Below, one piece after another: positions 31,404 through 40,247 of a stretch of 64,000 nt of DNA. The stretch covers positions 1 to 64,000 of the forward strand of contig SXSC01000245.1 in NCBI GenBank assembly GCA_005792355.1. Direction: 5' to 3'. A model generated the notes under the pieces. The model was given only the letters and a program-made list of their open reading frames with translations. It searched no databases and was not told the DNA's origin. The stretch comes from Opitutaceae bacterium (GTDB lineage Bacteria > Verrucomicrobiota > Verrucomicrobiia > Opitutales > Opitutaceae). The translations under genes and the position numbers were made by a program. Position 1 is the stretch's first letter. Each line of letters opens with the position of its first letter.

Positions 31404-31856
31404 ATGGAGCGCGTTGGACGGCCGCAGCTCCAACCTCCTGTGACTCCTACCAATGTGATTTCAAACCCGTTCGCCGCGCAGTTGTCCGTGGTGATGGCTG
31501 ACGATGTGGCCGAGATTCAGACGCTGGTGAAACATTGGCTCAGCGAAGCCGGCCACCTGGTGCGTTGCGCCTCATCGGGACGAGAGGTCGCCCAACTCGT
31601 CCGCCAGCAGCATGTCGATTTGATCATCACCGACATTCTCATGCCGGACGAAGATGGGCTCAGTGTTATCATGGATGCGAAGCGGACGCATCCCGAAGCC
31701 CGGCTGCTGGCGATTTCCGGTGGTGGACTTCACTTGCAGGCATCCGATTGCCTGCTGATGGCGAAGGCGCTTGGCGCCCACGACGTGCTGCTCAAGCCCT
31801 TCAATCGTGAGCAATTGCTCTCGGCGGTCAGCCGCGTGATTCAGAGCGGCGTCTGA
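31404..31856 (+). CDS. Single-domain response regulator (CheY-like receiver)
   Basis: The receiver domain runs SVVMADDVAEIQTLVKHWL (acidic pocket DD), DLIITDILMPDEDG (phosphorylated Asp in ITD), LAISGG (switch Ser) and VLLKPFNREQLLSAV (conserved Lys). There is no output domain, so it works like CheY/Spo0F. The start is uncertain: ATG 31404 (150 residues), GTG 31440 and ATG 31494 (120 residues) are all in frame and none has a clear ribosome-binding site. The nearest histidine kinase in the window is far away at 45.4 kb. Confidence 0.85.
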   Translation: MERVGRPQLQPPVTPTNVISNPFAAQLSVVMADDVAEIQTLVKHWLSEAGHLVRCASSGREVAQLVRQQHVDLIITDILMPDEDGLSVIMDAKRTHPEARLLAISGGGLHLQASDCLLMAKALGAHDVLLKPFNREQLLSAVSRVIQSGV

Positions 31857-32584
31857 AAAACCTTGGTGCGTCGCGTCGCGCTGCGACCACGCAACGGGAT
31901 GCGCTCCGCCGGCGTCCGGAAGGCGCGGCGGCGGTAACCGGCCCGGGTCGAATCCGCCGCGCAACGCAGTTGGATTTCCTGCATGCGTTGGAACAGGTCG
32001 AGCAACTGGGCGGGCAGGGGATAGCGATCCAGTCCGCTTCGCTCCAGTGCGCCGAGCAATTCGTGCGTGGCTTCCAGGGTGGAAAGGCAGCCGGGATGCG
32101 GCTGTTGCTTGATCAAGAACCGGCTGGGCGCGGACGGAGTGAACATGATGCGCGGCAACCGCTGCAGGCTCGGGCTGAGCCGGAGCATTTTTCGGCCCAG
32201 CGCCCAGGTGGCGTCGAGGAGAAAGACGGTCAGGGTGCGGTCCCCGAGTTGCGTGCGCAGCGGGGCGAGGGCGAGGTCCGTTCCCGTCGTGGCGGAGTCA
32301 CTGAGATTCACGGCGTCGCGTCCTGGGTAGAGGAGGACGGGATAGTTGCCCGGCGCGTGGATTAGTTCCTGCACCGTCTCGTCCGCGTCAAACCCGATCC
32401 CGGTGACGATCCGGCTGTGGGTGAGACAGAGGTGGGTGAGCCGGCCGGTGGCGGCTTTCTCTTTCTTGAATTCCTTCGGATGCATCAGAAACACGAACTG
32501 CGTGCGGGTCTCCATGGGCGTGATCGAGCCGCACCAACAGAGCGACTGGGGCCAGAAGCACCGGTAACAGGTGGCGCGGCTCAT
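31841..32584 (-). CDS. DTW-domain tRNA-uridine aminocarboxypropyltransferase (TapT-like)
   Basis: This 247-residue protein starts MSRATCYRCFWPQSLCWC; the four cysteines form the N-terminal zinc-ribbon of the DTW family. The DTW region reads VFLLDATWALGRKML, and HPKEFKKEKAATGRL and LLYPGRDAV are other family blocks. E. coli TapT adds the acp group to U47 of tRNA. The C-terminal ~50 basic residues (RRRAFRTPAERIPLRG) look like an extension. Its 3' end overlaps the convergent response regulator gene by 16 bp. Confidence 0.88.
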   Translation of the reverse strand: MSRATCYRCFWPQSLCWCGSITPMETRTQFVFLMHPKEFKKEKAATGRLTHLCLTHSRIVTGIGFDADETVQELIHAPGNYPVLLYPGRDAVNLSDSATTGTDLALAPLRTQLGDRTLTVFLLDATWALGRKMLRLSPSLQRLPRIMFTPSAPSRFLIKQQPHPGCLSTLEATHELLGALERSGLDRYPLPAQLLDLFQRMQEIQLRCAADSTRAGYRRRAFRTPAERIPLRGRSATRRTKVFQTPL

Positions 32585-32607
32585 GGAGGCAAGAAAGGTG
32601 CTCGCGC

Positions 32608-33534
32608 TCAGGGCGCGGTCTGGCCGCCGCGCCCGAGATGCTGCCCGAGAAACGCCACCACCCGAGCAATGTTCTCCGGTGACGAAAACTCCGGCCCGCC
32701 GTGTTTGGCTCCGGAAATAATCTGCAGCGTGGACGTCGCACCCGCCCGGACCAGCGCGGCGTGCAGCGTTTCGCTTTGATTGCGCGGCACCGTGGGATCG
32801 TCCGCCCCGTGCAGGATGAAAAACGGCGCGGATGTGCGGCTGACGTACGTCACCGGGCTGGCGGCGGCGGCCTTGTCTTTGTTTTCCAGGACCAGCCCGC
32901 CGATCAGTTTGGACTCGGGCGAACCGGGCTGGGCGTGGGAAGCAAAGCCAGGGGTTTCGACGAACCGCACGAAATCGCTGGGCCCAAAGTAGTCCACGAC
33001 CGCCTGGACGCGACTGGACTGTTCCAGCTGCGCGCCGACGTCGAAGGCCTTCACGTCTCCGGCGGTGCCCAGCAGTGCGACGAGGTGACCACCGGCGGAA
33101 CTGCCCCACGCAGCGAAGCGTCTGGAGTCGAGCTGATGCTCCCGCGCATGGGCGCGAAGCCAGCGGATCGCGGCCTTCACATCCTGGATCTGAGCGGGAA
33201 AAATCGCGGCGTCGGTGAGGCGGTAGCCGATGCTCGCAATGGCATAGCCCCTGGCGATGAAGCCGAGGCGAAGGGGCAGCACGTTGTCCTTGCTGCCATT
33301 TTGCCAGCCGCCGCCGTGGACCCAGATGATCACGGGCAGCGGACCGCGGACGTCTTTTGGCAGGAAGAGATCAAGCTTCTGACGTTCGTGTCCGCCGGCG
33401 ACGTAGGCCAGATCGCGGTGGGCGACGACACCGGCGGGGAGCGGGAGCGCGGACCTATTCGGCGTGGCGGGAGTTTGAGCCGAGGCGACGGCGAGCGCGG
33501 CGGCGAAAGCGACGTGAAGTCGGACGGTGTGCAT
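32608..33534 (-). CDS. Secreted alpha/beta hydrolase (BD-FAE/carboxylesterase type)
   Basis: From MHTVRLHVAFAAALAVASAQ the product has 308 residues with a signal peptide. The oxyanion motif HGGGW, the nucleophile elbow GSSAGGH (second Ser) and the segments ILHGADDPTVP (Asp) and SGAKHGGPE (His) complete the catalytic triad. The pattern fits acetyl-xylan or feruloyl-type esterases of the BD-FAE group, which fits a polysaccharide-degrading lifestyle. It lies 23 bp upstream of the DTW-domain gene on the same strand. Confidence 0.88.
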   Translation of the reverse strand: MHTVRLHVAFAAALAVASAQTPATPNRSALPLPAGVVAHRDLAYVAGGHERQKLDLFLPKDVRGPLPVIIWVHGGGWQNGSKDNVLPLRLGFIARGYAIASIGYRLTDAAIFPAQIQDVKAAIRWLRAHAREHQLDSRRFAAWGSSAGGHLVALLGTAGDVKAFDVGAQLEQSSRVQAVVDYFGPSDFVRFVETPGFASHAQPGSPESKLIGGLVLENKDKAAAASPVTYVSRTSAPFFILHGADDPTVPRNQSETLHAALVRAGATSTLQIISGAKHGGPEFSSPENIARVVAFLGQHLGRGGQTAP

Positions 33535-33660
33535 GGCGAGAGGTGGGGACAAGTGCGGAACGGGCGTGAGCAGCACAAGGCCGAGTGGCGGACGGCGCAA
33601 CCGTCGAGTGACGGGTGGGCGAGGCAGCGCTGGTGCCGCGGTCTCCCGCGCGGGCGCAGC

Positions 33661-33784
33661 CTAGTGGCGCGACCAATAACTTTCGTGACGTGTAGCTGCG
33701 AGCGCCAGCGAGTGGAGCGCGCCGGTGGTCCACTCGCTGGCGCTCGCCGCTACTTGTCACGCTACTTTGCGGTCGGCACACTAG
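33661..33784 (-). mobile_element. 124-bp palindromic MITE-like element, copy B
   Basis: Same length and CTAG ends as copy A, in opposite orientation. One 56-bp arm is an exact reverse complement of the matching arm of A; the other differs at one base. The 12-bp central loop reads the same on the plus strand in both copies, so it is inverted relative to the arms. The rest of the gap 33535-33855 has no gene. Confidence 0.85.
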
Positions 33785-33855
33785 AAGCGACCCCGGGCCG
33801 CTGGGTTCGGGCGAAATGATCGGGGTGGGGCGCTCGGCCCTTCCGCTTGAGGTGA

Positions 33856-34971
33856 TCAGCGCACGACGCGGGCGCCGCCGCCGGAGATCTGTTTTTCCAC
33901 CTCTTTGCGCGTGACCATCGAGGTGTCGCCCGGCGTGGTCGAAGCCAGCGCCCCATGGGCTGCGCCGTATTCGACGGCTTTTTGCGCGTCGTTGAACTGC
34001 ATGAAGCCGAATTGCACCCCGGAGGCGAAGCTGTCGCCGCCGCCCACGCGGTCGAGGATCTCGAGTTCCGGGTACTTGCGGCTCTCGTGGAATTGGCCGG
34101 CATGCCAGAGAATGGCGCTCCAGTCGTTCTTGGTGGCGGTGATGACCCGGCGCAGCGTGGTGGCCGCGACTTTGAAGTTCTTAAACTCCTTCACGGCGGT
34201 CTCGATCATCTGCTTGAACGCCTCCGTCTCGATGTGGCTGAGGTTGTGGTCGGCGCCCTTGACCTCGAAGCCGAGCGAGGCGGTGAAGTCCTCCTCGTTG
34301 CCGATCATCACATCTACCTACTTGGCGATCTCGCGGTTGACCTCCTGCGCCTTGTTGAGGCCGCCGAGGGTTTTCCAGAGTGACGGACGATAGTTGAGAT
34401 CGTAGCTGACGATCGTGCCGTGTTTGTTCGCGGCCTTCACGGCCTCAACCGTGAGTTCGGCGGTGGAGGCGGAGAGCGCGGCGAAGATGCCGCCGGTGTG
34501 AAACCAGCGGACGCCCAGTTTCCCGAAAATGTGATCCCAGTCGAAGTTGCCGGGTTTGAGTTGGGAAGCCGCGGTGTTGCCGCGGTCGGGGTTGCCGACG
34601 GCGCCGCGGACGCCGACGCCGCGGTCGGTGAAGTTGAGGCCGTTGCGGACGTTGCGCCCGATCCCGTCGTCTTCCCGCCACTTGATGAAGTCGGTTGCCA
34701 CGCCGCCCTGCATGATAAAGTCCTCGACGAGGTGGCCGACCTCGTTGTCGACAAAGGCGGTGCAGACGGCGGTTTTGTAGCCGAAGCACTTCCGGAGGCC
34801 GCGGGACGTATTGTATTCGCCGCCACCCTCCCAGACTTGGAATTCGCGGGCGGTGCGGATCCGGCCCTCGCCGGGATCGAGGCGAAGCATGACTTCGCCC
34901 AGCGATATTTGATCGAACGCGCAGGTGTTGGAGGACTTGATTTGGAGGCTCATGAGGAGATTTTCGTACAA
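33856..34971 (-). pseudogene. PfkB-family sugar kinase interrupted by an amber codon
   Basis: Two pieces in the same frame make one sugar kinase of about 371 codons, most like 2-keto-3-deoxygluconate kinase. The first piece (to 34321) begins with a short leader and DQISLGEVMLRLDPGEGRI, includes VWEGGGEYNTSRGLRKCFG and ends VNREIAK. A TAG at 34318-34320 stands where the family usually has Tyr. The frame then continues VDVMIGNEEDF and later reaches LDRVGGGDSFASGVQFGF, the catalytic GxGD block, to the stop. A single C-to-G change from TAC would explain it. It may be a recent pseudogene or a sequence error. Confidence 0.8.
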
Positions 34972-35179
34972 CGCGAAAATCTAAAATGAGTGACGCAATC
35001 GCGGGCCGGCGAGCAGAAACATGGCGTCGGGCTGCCCGTCGCCCCGCGCTCCGGGGTGCCGGCTCTCCGCTGGAAGCCGGGTTGAGGCGAAGGGCCGGGT
35101 AAGCCGAGCCAACCGGCCACGCCTCGATTCCGATGGGATCGCCACCGGGTTGGGGGCAGGAACAAGGAGTTCGGCGGAT

Positions 35180-36049
35180 CTATTCCTCCGAACGATCCCG
35201 TTGGCTTTCCGTCGTCGGGTTCTCAGCCGCGATCGGACCAAAGCGGTGCTCCGCCTCCCCCAGCAGATGGACCAGGGTTTCATACTGCTTGAGGCGTTCG
35301 CCAATCTGCGCGCGCTCGGCGCCGTGGGTCTGGTGAAACTTCAGGCAGGCCTCCTGAAAACCGCGGTGCGCGGTCAGCGACGGTGACTCCTTTCTCCCGT
35401 CGTTGATCAGGCGTGGATCCGCCCCGTGTTCGAGCAGGTGTTTCACCACATCGAGAAACAGTTTCTCGGCCGCGCGCCACAGTGGCGTCCCCAGATCGGA
35501 GCCGGCCAGGCGGGCGTTAACGTCGGCACCGCTTTCCAGCAAAAACGCCACCATCTCCAGGTGCCGCTGGGCGACGGCGCAGTGCAGCGGAGTCTCCCCC
35601 CAACCGTACATGGCGTTGACCTTCGCCCCCTGCTCCAGGAGGAACCGCGCCACCTCGATTTGCCCCCGGCCGGCGGCGGCATGCAGGGCGGTATGGCCGG
35701 GACCGGAGTTGTGCCGGATGAGCCCCGTCCCATTGACCGCTGCGCCGCGGGCGACCAGGGCTCGAACCACGTCGACGTGACCCTGGCCCGCCGCCTCCAG
35801 CAGGAACTCGTGCTCAAACGACTGGCCCTGGGCACTGAGGACATCGAGTCGCTTCAGCTGCGGAAGCTTCGCGAGAAACTCCGCCGACCTGCCCGCCGCC
35901 AGCGATTTGCTCGCCGCGTTGAGCTCTTCCATCTGAACTTTGAGCCGGAGCAGGACAGCATTCTCGCCACTATCTTCCGGACTCGTCTGCGAGTCGGCCT
36001 GAGCAGCCGGCGGCGTGCGGCCGAAAAGGCGCGAGAGGGGATTTGCCAT
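35180..36049 (-). CDS. Ankyrin-repeat protein
   Basis: The 289-residue product starts MANPLSRLFGRTPP. After a charged N-terminal region it has about five ankyrin repeats (about 80-230), for example GHTALHAAAGRGQIEVARFLLEQGAKVN and GETPLHCAVAQRHLEMVAFLLESGADVN. The C-terminus is helical and acidic. There is no signal peptide, so it is probably cytoplasmic and mediates protein contacts. It is divergent from the gamma-glutamyltransferase gene; the 159-bp space between them should carry both promoters. Confidence 0.88.
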   Translation of the reverse strand: MANPLSRLFGRTPPAAQADSQTSPEDSGENAVLLRLKVQMEELNAASKSLAAGRSAEFLAKLPQLKRLDVLSAQGQSFEHEFLLEAAGQGHVDVVRALVARGAAVNGTGLIRHNSGPGHTALHAAAGRGQIEVARFLLEQGAKVNAMYGWGETPLHCAVAQRHLEMVAFLLESGADVNARLAGSDLGTPLWRAAEKLFLDVVKHLLEHGADPRLINDGRKESPSLTAHRGFQEACLKFHQTHGAERAQIGERLKQYETLVHLLGEAEHRFGPIAAENPTTESQRDRSEE

Positions 36050-36208
36050 GGGATGTTTGCTCGTGCGATTTCGGGTGAAAAGCGGACTGGCCGGGGGCGC
36101 AAGATTGCGACTTCTGGCATCGAGACGCTGACGTCCCGCGAAGTCGAGTGGATTGGGACTGACCTTGCCAACCCGGCGGCGCCTTCGCACCGTCGCGCCG
36201 ATCTCCCC

Positions 36209-37897
36209 ATGCTCACTCCCGCGAAATCTTCTTTTGTCCTCCTCGGTCTTGCGCTGGCGTGGCCGGCGGCGTCACCGGGCGCCGTGAGCGGTCGCGTCCA
36301 GGGGCGTTCGGTGGTGATGGCGCGGCAGGGCATCGTGGCGACGGAGCAACCGCTCGCCTCGCAGGCGGGCGCGGCCATTCTCGCGCAGGGCGGCAATGCG
36401 ATCGACGCCATCGTCGCGGCCAACGCCGTGATGGGCGTCGTCTCGCCAGGCATGAACGGGATCGGCGGCGATTTGTTTGCGATCGTGTATGAAGCGAAGA
36501 GCGGACGAATCTTCGGTTTGAATGCGAGCGGCTGGTCGCCGGCGGGGCTGACCCAGGAATTTTTCAGAGCAAAAGGGATCGCCGTCATGCCCCAGCACGG
36601 CATCCAGGCCGTCACGGTGCCGGGTTGCGTCGACGGCTGGGAAAAACTGCTGACCCGTTTTGGACGGAAAAAATTTCCCGAGGTCCTCGCCGCGGCCATC
36701 GCCCACGCGGAGGAGGGGTTTCCCGTCACCGACCACGTCGCCTGGAGCGCCTCGTCTTCCTTGCGGAGCGATCCGAATGCGGCCCGGACCTTTCTGCCGG
36801 GCGGGCGGGCGCCGAAGGTGGGCGAGGTTTTTCGTAATCCCGATCTGGCTTGGGCGCTGCGCCAGATCTCCGCGCAGGGCTCCCGGGCCTATTACGCAGG
36901 AGAGATGGCGCGCCGCCTCGTGGCGACGTCGCAGCGCCTGGGCGGCACGATGTCCGCCGCCGATCTGGCCGACTATCGCGCCGAGTGGGTCGAGCCGATT
37001 TCGACGACCTATCGGGGTTGGACGGTGTACGAGATTCCGCCGAACGGCCAGGGCATCGCGGCGCTGGCGATGCTCAACCTGATGGAAACCTTTCCGCTGG
37101 CCGAGTACGGCCACAACTCGACGCGGGCCCTGCATGCGATGATCGAGGCCAAGAAGCTCGCGTACGCGGACATGCTCCGTTTCGTCGCCGACCTGCGCTT
37201 TTCCCAGGTGCCGGTGGCGGGCCTGCTTTCGAAAGACTACGCCCGCACCCGCGCGGCGCTAATCGATCCGGCCCGGGCGCATGACGTGGTGGAGGCCGGC
37301 ACGCCGCCGGCACCGGGCAACGACACGACGTATCTGTGCGCGGTGGACCGCGAGGGCAACATGGTCTCGCTGATCCAGAGCAATTATGGCAGCTTTGGCA
37401 CCGGCATCGTCCCCGACGGCTGCGGGTTCGCGCTGCAGAACCGCGGGGCGCTTTTCAGTCTCGACCCGGCCAGCCCCAACGCGGTCGCCGGGCACAAGCG
37501 GCCGTTGCACACCATCATCCCGGGGTTCATGGAGAAGGAGGGAGTTCGCATCGCGTTCGGCATCATGAACGGTTGGAACCAGCCGCAGGCTCACGCGCAA
37601 TTCGTCGCGAACATCGTGGATTTCAAGCTGAACCTGCAGGCGGCGATCGAGGCCCCGCGGTTCACCAAGCATACCTTTGGTGGGTTCGATGTCTCGCTGG
37701 AGTCGCGTGTGCCGGCATCGGTCCGGTCCGAGCTCGCGAACAAGGGCCACCAGATCGCGGCGCTCGCCGCGTTTGCCGGCGCCGTCGGCAGCGGGCAGGC
37801 GGTGCTGCGCGATTTCAACACTGGGGTGAATCAGGGCGCCTCCGATCCGCGCCAGGATGGCGCGGCGATTCCCGAGCCGATCATCGGATCGAAGTAG
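36209..37897 (+). CDS. ggt: Gamma-glutamyltransferase (periplasmic)
   Basis: This 562-residue Ntn-hydrolase precursor has a signal peptide (AWPAASPGA, about 25). The large-subunit blocks are MARQGIVATEQPLASQAGAAIL, GGNAIDAIVAANA and MNGIGGDLFAIVY. The small subunit starts at the autocatalytic nucleophile Thr373 in GNDTTYLCAVD; family members usually have DTTH here, and this one has Tyr. LIQSNYGSFGTGIV follows. It hydrolyses or transfers gamma-glutamyl groups, for example from glutathione. The coding frame stays open 783 bp upstream, but that part is antisense to the ankyrin gene and not coding. Confidence 0.9.
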   Translation: MLTPAKSSFVLLGLALAWPAASPGAVSGRVQGRSVVMARQGIVATEQPLASQAGAAILAQGGNAIDAIVAANAVMGVVSPGMNGIGGDLFAIVYEAKSGRIFGLNASGWSPAGLTQEFFRAKGIAVMPQHGIQAVTVPGCVDGWEKLLTRFGRKKFPEVLAAAIAHAEEGFPVTDHVAWSASSSLRSDPNAARTFLPGGRAPKVGEVFRNPDLAWALRQISAQGSRAYYAGEMARRLVATSQRLGGTMSAADLADYRAEWVEPISTTYRGWTVYEIPPNGQGIAALAMLNLMETFPLAEYGHNSTRALHAMIEAKKLAYADMLRFVADLRFSQVPVAGLLSKDYARTRAALIDPARAHDVVEAGTPPAPGNDTTYLCAVDREGNMVSLIQSNYGSFGTGIVPDGCGFALQNRGALFSLDPASPNAVAGHKRPLHTIIPGFMEKEGVRIAFGIMNGWNQPQAHAQFVANIVDFKLNLQAAIEAPRFTKHTFGGFDVSLESRVPASVRSELANKGHQIAALAAFAGAVGSGQAVLRDFNTGVNQGASDPRQDGAAIPEPIIGSK

Positions 37898-37952
37898 CCG
37901 TGAAGCGGGGGGCGGCGGAAATTGCCAGGTTTTCGACGGCGGTTGAAAGGAG

Positions 37953-37972
37953 GGGCGCTTGCCCAAGCGCCC
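37953..37972. repeat. REP-like palindrome
   Basis: A perfect 8-bp stem GGGCGCTT/AAGCGCCC with loop GCCC lies between the convergent gamma-glutamyltransferase and glycoside hydrolase genes. It matches the hairpins at 5826-5845 and 46482-46500. Confidence 0.6.
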
Positions 37973-38046
37973 ACCGCCTGCGCGGTTCGTTGGATTTAAG
38001 AATAGGCTTCGGAGAATGTCGCGACGCGCTACCGGAAACCGCTGGA

Positions 38047-40026
38047 CTATTTCCACAGGTCGAAGGTGCGCAGTTCGACGGACTCCAGCGCAAACGTGGT
38101 GGCGCCAATCTGCGGATCGTCGGGCACAAATTGAAACACCGGCGTCGCGCCGGCTGACGCCTGCACGTAGCGGGTCACGTCCACCACCGCCTCCCTCGCC
38201 GACGGGCCGAGCGTGATCTGGCCGAGGAGATCGGCGCGCGCCGGGTCGCCCGTGCCCCCGTAAACCCGCAGGCGGGCCGTTGACTGCGCTGCCGCCCGCA
38301 CCGCCAGCAACCGCCGGCTGCCGGCTGGAGCGGCGGCGGCCGACACCTGCCACTGCGAATCGGTGGATTTGGTCGCGGCCACGACCTGTGGTGCCCCGCG
38401 GTGGCGTGGCCAGACCGTTACGAGCGCCACGGAGTCGGCGTCCAACTCCAGCGTGAGCCGACCGTCGGCCGGGAGCGCCGTCGAGCGGCGCACGTCGCCG
38501 TGATGGGCGGCACTCACTTCGTCGATTACCGCGAGCGTGCCCGCGGGCAGGTGCCAGGCCGCGAGATCGAGCGCGAGGTTGCGCGCCTGCTTGAGGTTGG
38601 CGGCCAGCAGCGTGTACGCTCCGGTGGTCGCGTCGCGCGCCGCGACGGTGTGTACGTCGGGGCTCGCCGCAGCCGGCGGCGCCAGGCGCACGCGCGCGCC
38701 CGCAAAGCCGCGCATGAGCAACCGCACCGCCTCGGCTCCCTTGGTGTTGCCGAGGATATTTTTCCGGGAATCGTCCGCCGCGATGAAGTGGGTGCCGTTC
38801 TTTTTGACCCCGCCGGCGCCTTCGTAGAAATTTTGCGTGAGGCGAAACACGTAGATCTCGTCGATGCCCGCGTTGACATAGGCCGCGGCGACCGCGCCAA
38901 ACGCGGCGTAATAGGCCGGCGTGTCGAGGGTGGCGGTCGTCTTCGAAAAGTTGGCGGCGGTACTGACGTTCATCTCGGAAACGATGATCGGCAGCGGCGT
39001 GCCCGCGTTGGCCCGCGCAATCAGCCCGCGCAACTCCGGCAGACCGGTGGCGATGCGCCCGGGTTCGCGCCCGTAGTTCTGAAACGCATACGTGTGAAAC
39101 AACGGCCACGCCCACTCGCTCCGGGCCGGAAAATCATCCGTGCGATGACGCAGGAGCAGCTCGCCCCAGCCGACCACCGCGTCGCGGGTGTCGGGCCGCC
39201 CGGTGCGGGCTTGGAACACCAGGAGACCGGCGCTGACCGGCGCCGACACCTGGGCCCGCAGCGACCGGCCGAAGCGCCGGTTGACGTCGGCCACGGCCGC
39301 CTGCGCCGCGTCGGAGCCGAGCTGCATTTTTTTCAAATAGGCGGCCTGGGTGAGGGGGAGGCTGTTGGGGTGGTCGGGCTCGTTGAACAACTGAAACCGG
39401 GCGGCGCCGTAGTGCTGCGCGACGTAGAAGGCGTTTAGATACACGCCGCGCCAGTAGGACCAGCGGCCAGACCAGTCGGGTGTGCCGTCGGCCAGGTCGA
39501 ACGGGGCGCGGCTGGCGCTGCGCGACATCATGACCAGCACCTCGGCGCCAAGCCGGTGCAGCTCGGAGAGGGAGTAACACTCTCCGACCATACCTGTCGT
39601 CACGCCACCGTAGGCCTGCGCGATGGCGGTGGCGTGTGCCGCACGGTCGCCGCCGGCGAGCGGGTCCGCTCGCAAGTGCGCGCGCGCTTCGGTGAAGCGG
39701 GCCAGGTTCGCGGAGCCGGCGGGCCACGCGGGCGGGTTGGACGGCCAGGCGTCCTGGGACCACCAAAAGCGTGCGCCGTTGAGTTCGCTGTAGCGCAGCC
39801 AGGAGGTGACGTTGCTGCCTGGGAGGTTGTCGCCCATGTTGTAGCCGATGACTGCGGGCGTGCGCCCGACGGGAGCAGCGGAGACGGTGACGGCAACGGT
39901 TGCAGCGGGCTCCTGCGCCCACAGACCGGGCGCGACGAACCAAGAGGCGGCCGCGAGCGTCCAGCGCGAAATCGTTCCGCGTCGCGCGGGGAGAAGGTAC
40001 CAGAGACGCGGAAGACGAGAGCTCAT
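38047..40026 (-). CDS. Secreted clan GH-A glycoside hydrolase-like protein
   Basis: This 659-residue protein has a signal segment (cleavage near LWAQ, about 38). In the (beta/alpha)8 catalytic region, FQLFNEPDH (Glu216) matches the Asn-Glu acid/base motif of clan A and IIVSEMNVS (Glu351) the nucleophile motif at the end of strand 7. The C-terminal ~200 residues form a beta-sandwich with VALVTVWPR. I cannot assign a GH number; GH39-, GH30- or agarase-like families are candidates. It fits the sulfatases and esterase nearby as part of polysaccharide use. Confidence 0.75.
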   Translation of the reverse strand: MSSRLPRLWYLLPARRGTISRWTLAAASWFVAPGLWAQEPAATVAVTVSAAPVGRTPAVIGYNMGDNLPGSNVTSWLRYSELNGARFWWSQDAWPSNPPAWPAGSANLARFTEARAHLRADPLAGGDRAAHATAIAQAYGGVTTGMVGECYSLSELHRLGAEVLVMMSRSASRAPFDLADGTPDWSGRWSYWRGVYLNAFYVAQHYGAARFQLFNEPDHPNSLPLTQAAYLKKMQLGSDAAQAAVADVNRRFGRSLRAQVSAPVSAGLLVFQARTGRPDTRDAVVGWGELLLRHRTDDFPARSEWAWPLFHTYAFQNYGREPGRIATGLPELRGLIARANAGTPLPIIVSEMNVSTAANFSKTTATLDTPAYYAAFGAVAAAYVNAGIDEIYVFRLTQNFYEGAGGVKKNGTHFIAADDSRKNILGNTKGAEAVRLLMRGFAGARVRLAPPAAASPDVHTVAARDATTGAYTLLAANLKQARNLALDLAAWHLPAGTLAVIDEVSAAHHGDVRRSTALPADGRLTLELDADSVALVTVWPRHRGAPQVVAATKSTDSQWQVSAAAAPAGSRRLLAVRAAAQSTARLRVYGGTGDPARADLLGQITLGPSAREAVVDVTRYVQASAGATPVFQFVPDDPQIGATTFALESVELRTFDLWK

Positions 40027-40048
40027 GGTTTGAGTCGAGGGTGAGATT

Positions 40049-40219
40049 AAGGGACAGGCCGATTAAAGGTGAGATAAAGGGACAGGTTGTTGAAGTTGTC
40101 GGGCTCACGGCCCAACGGTTCAGAGGTTGGATGAGAAAACGTTTGATCTTCATGCGTTTCCAACCGCTGAACAGTGAACCTTGGAATTATGAACCGGAGG
40201 AGGTGCAAAGGGACAGGCT
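40049..40219 (+). repeat. Three AAGGGACAGG direct repeats
   Basis: AAGGGACAGG occurs three times in the 221-bp gap upstream of the glycoside hydrolase gene: about 40049, 40077 and 40208, the first two 28 bp apart. The context is AT-richer than its surroundings. Their origin is unknown. Confidence 0.5.
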
Positions 40220-40247
40220 GATATAGAAAACCTCGATTCGCCCTCCT

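Noticed and set aside
34318-34320. Pyrrolysine or read-through at the amber codon
   Set aside because: Nothing around the codon suggests recoding, and no pyrrolysine genes are in view. A nonsense mutation or sequence error is simpler.
35426-36208. N-terminal extension of the gamma-glutamyltransferase frame
   Set aside because: It is antisense to the ankyrin gene and gives no recognisable protein; the signal peptide starts at 36209.
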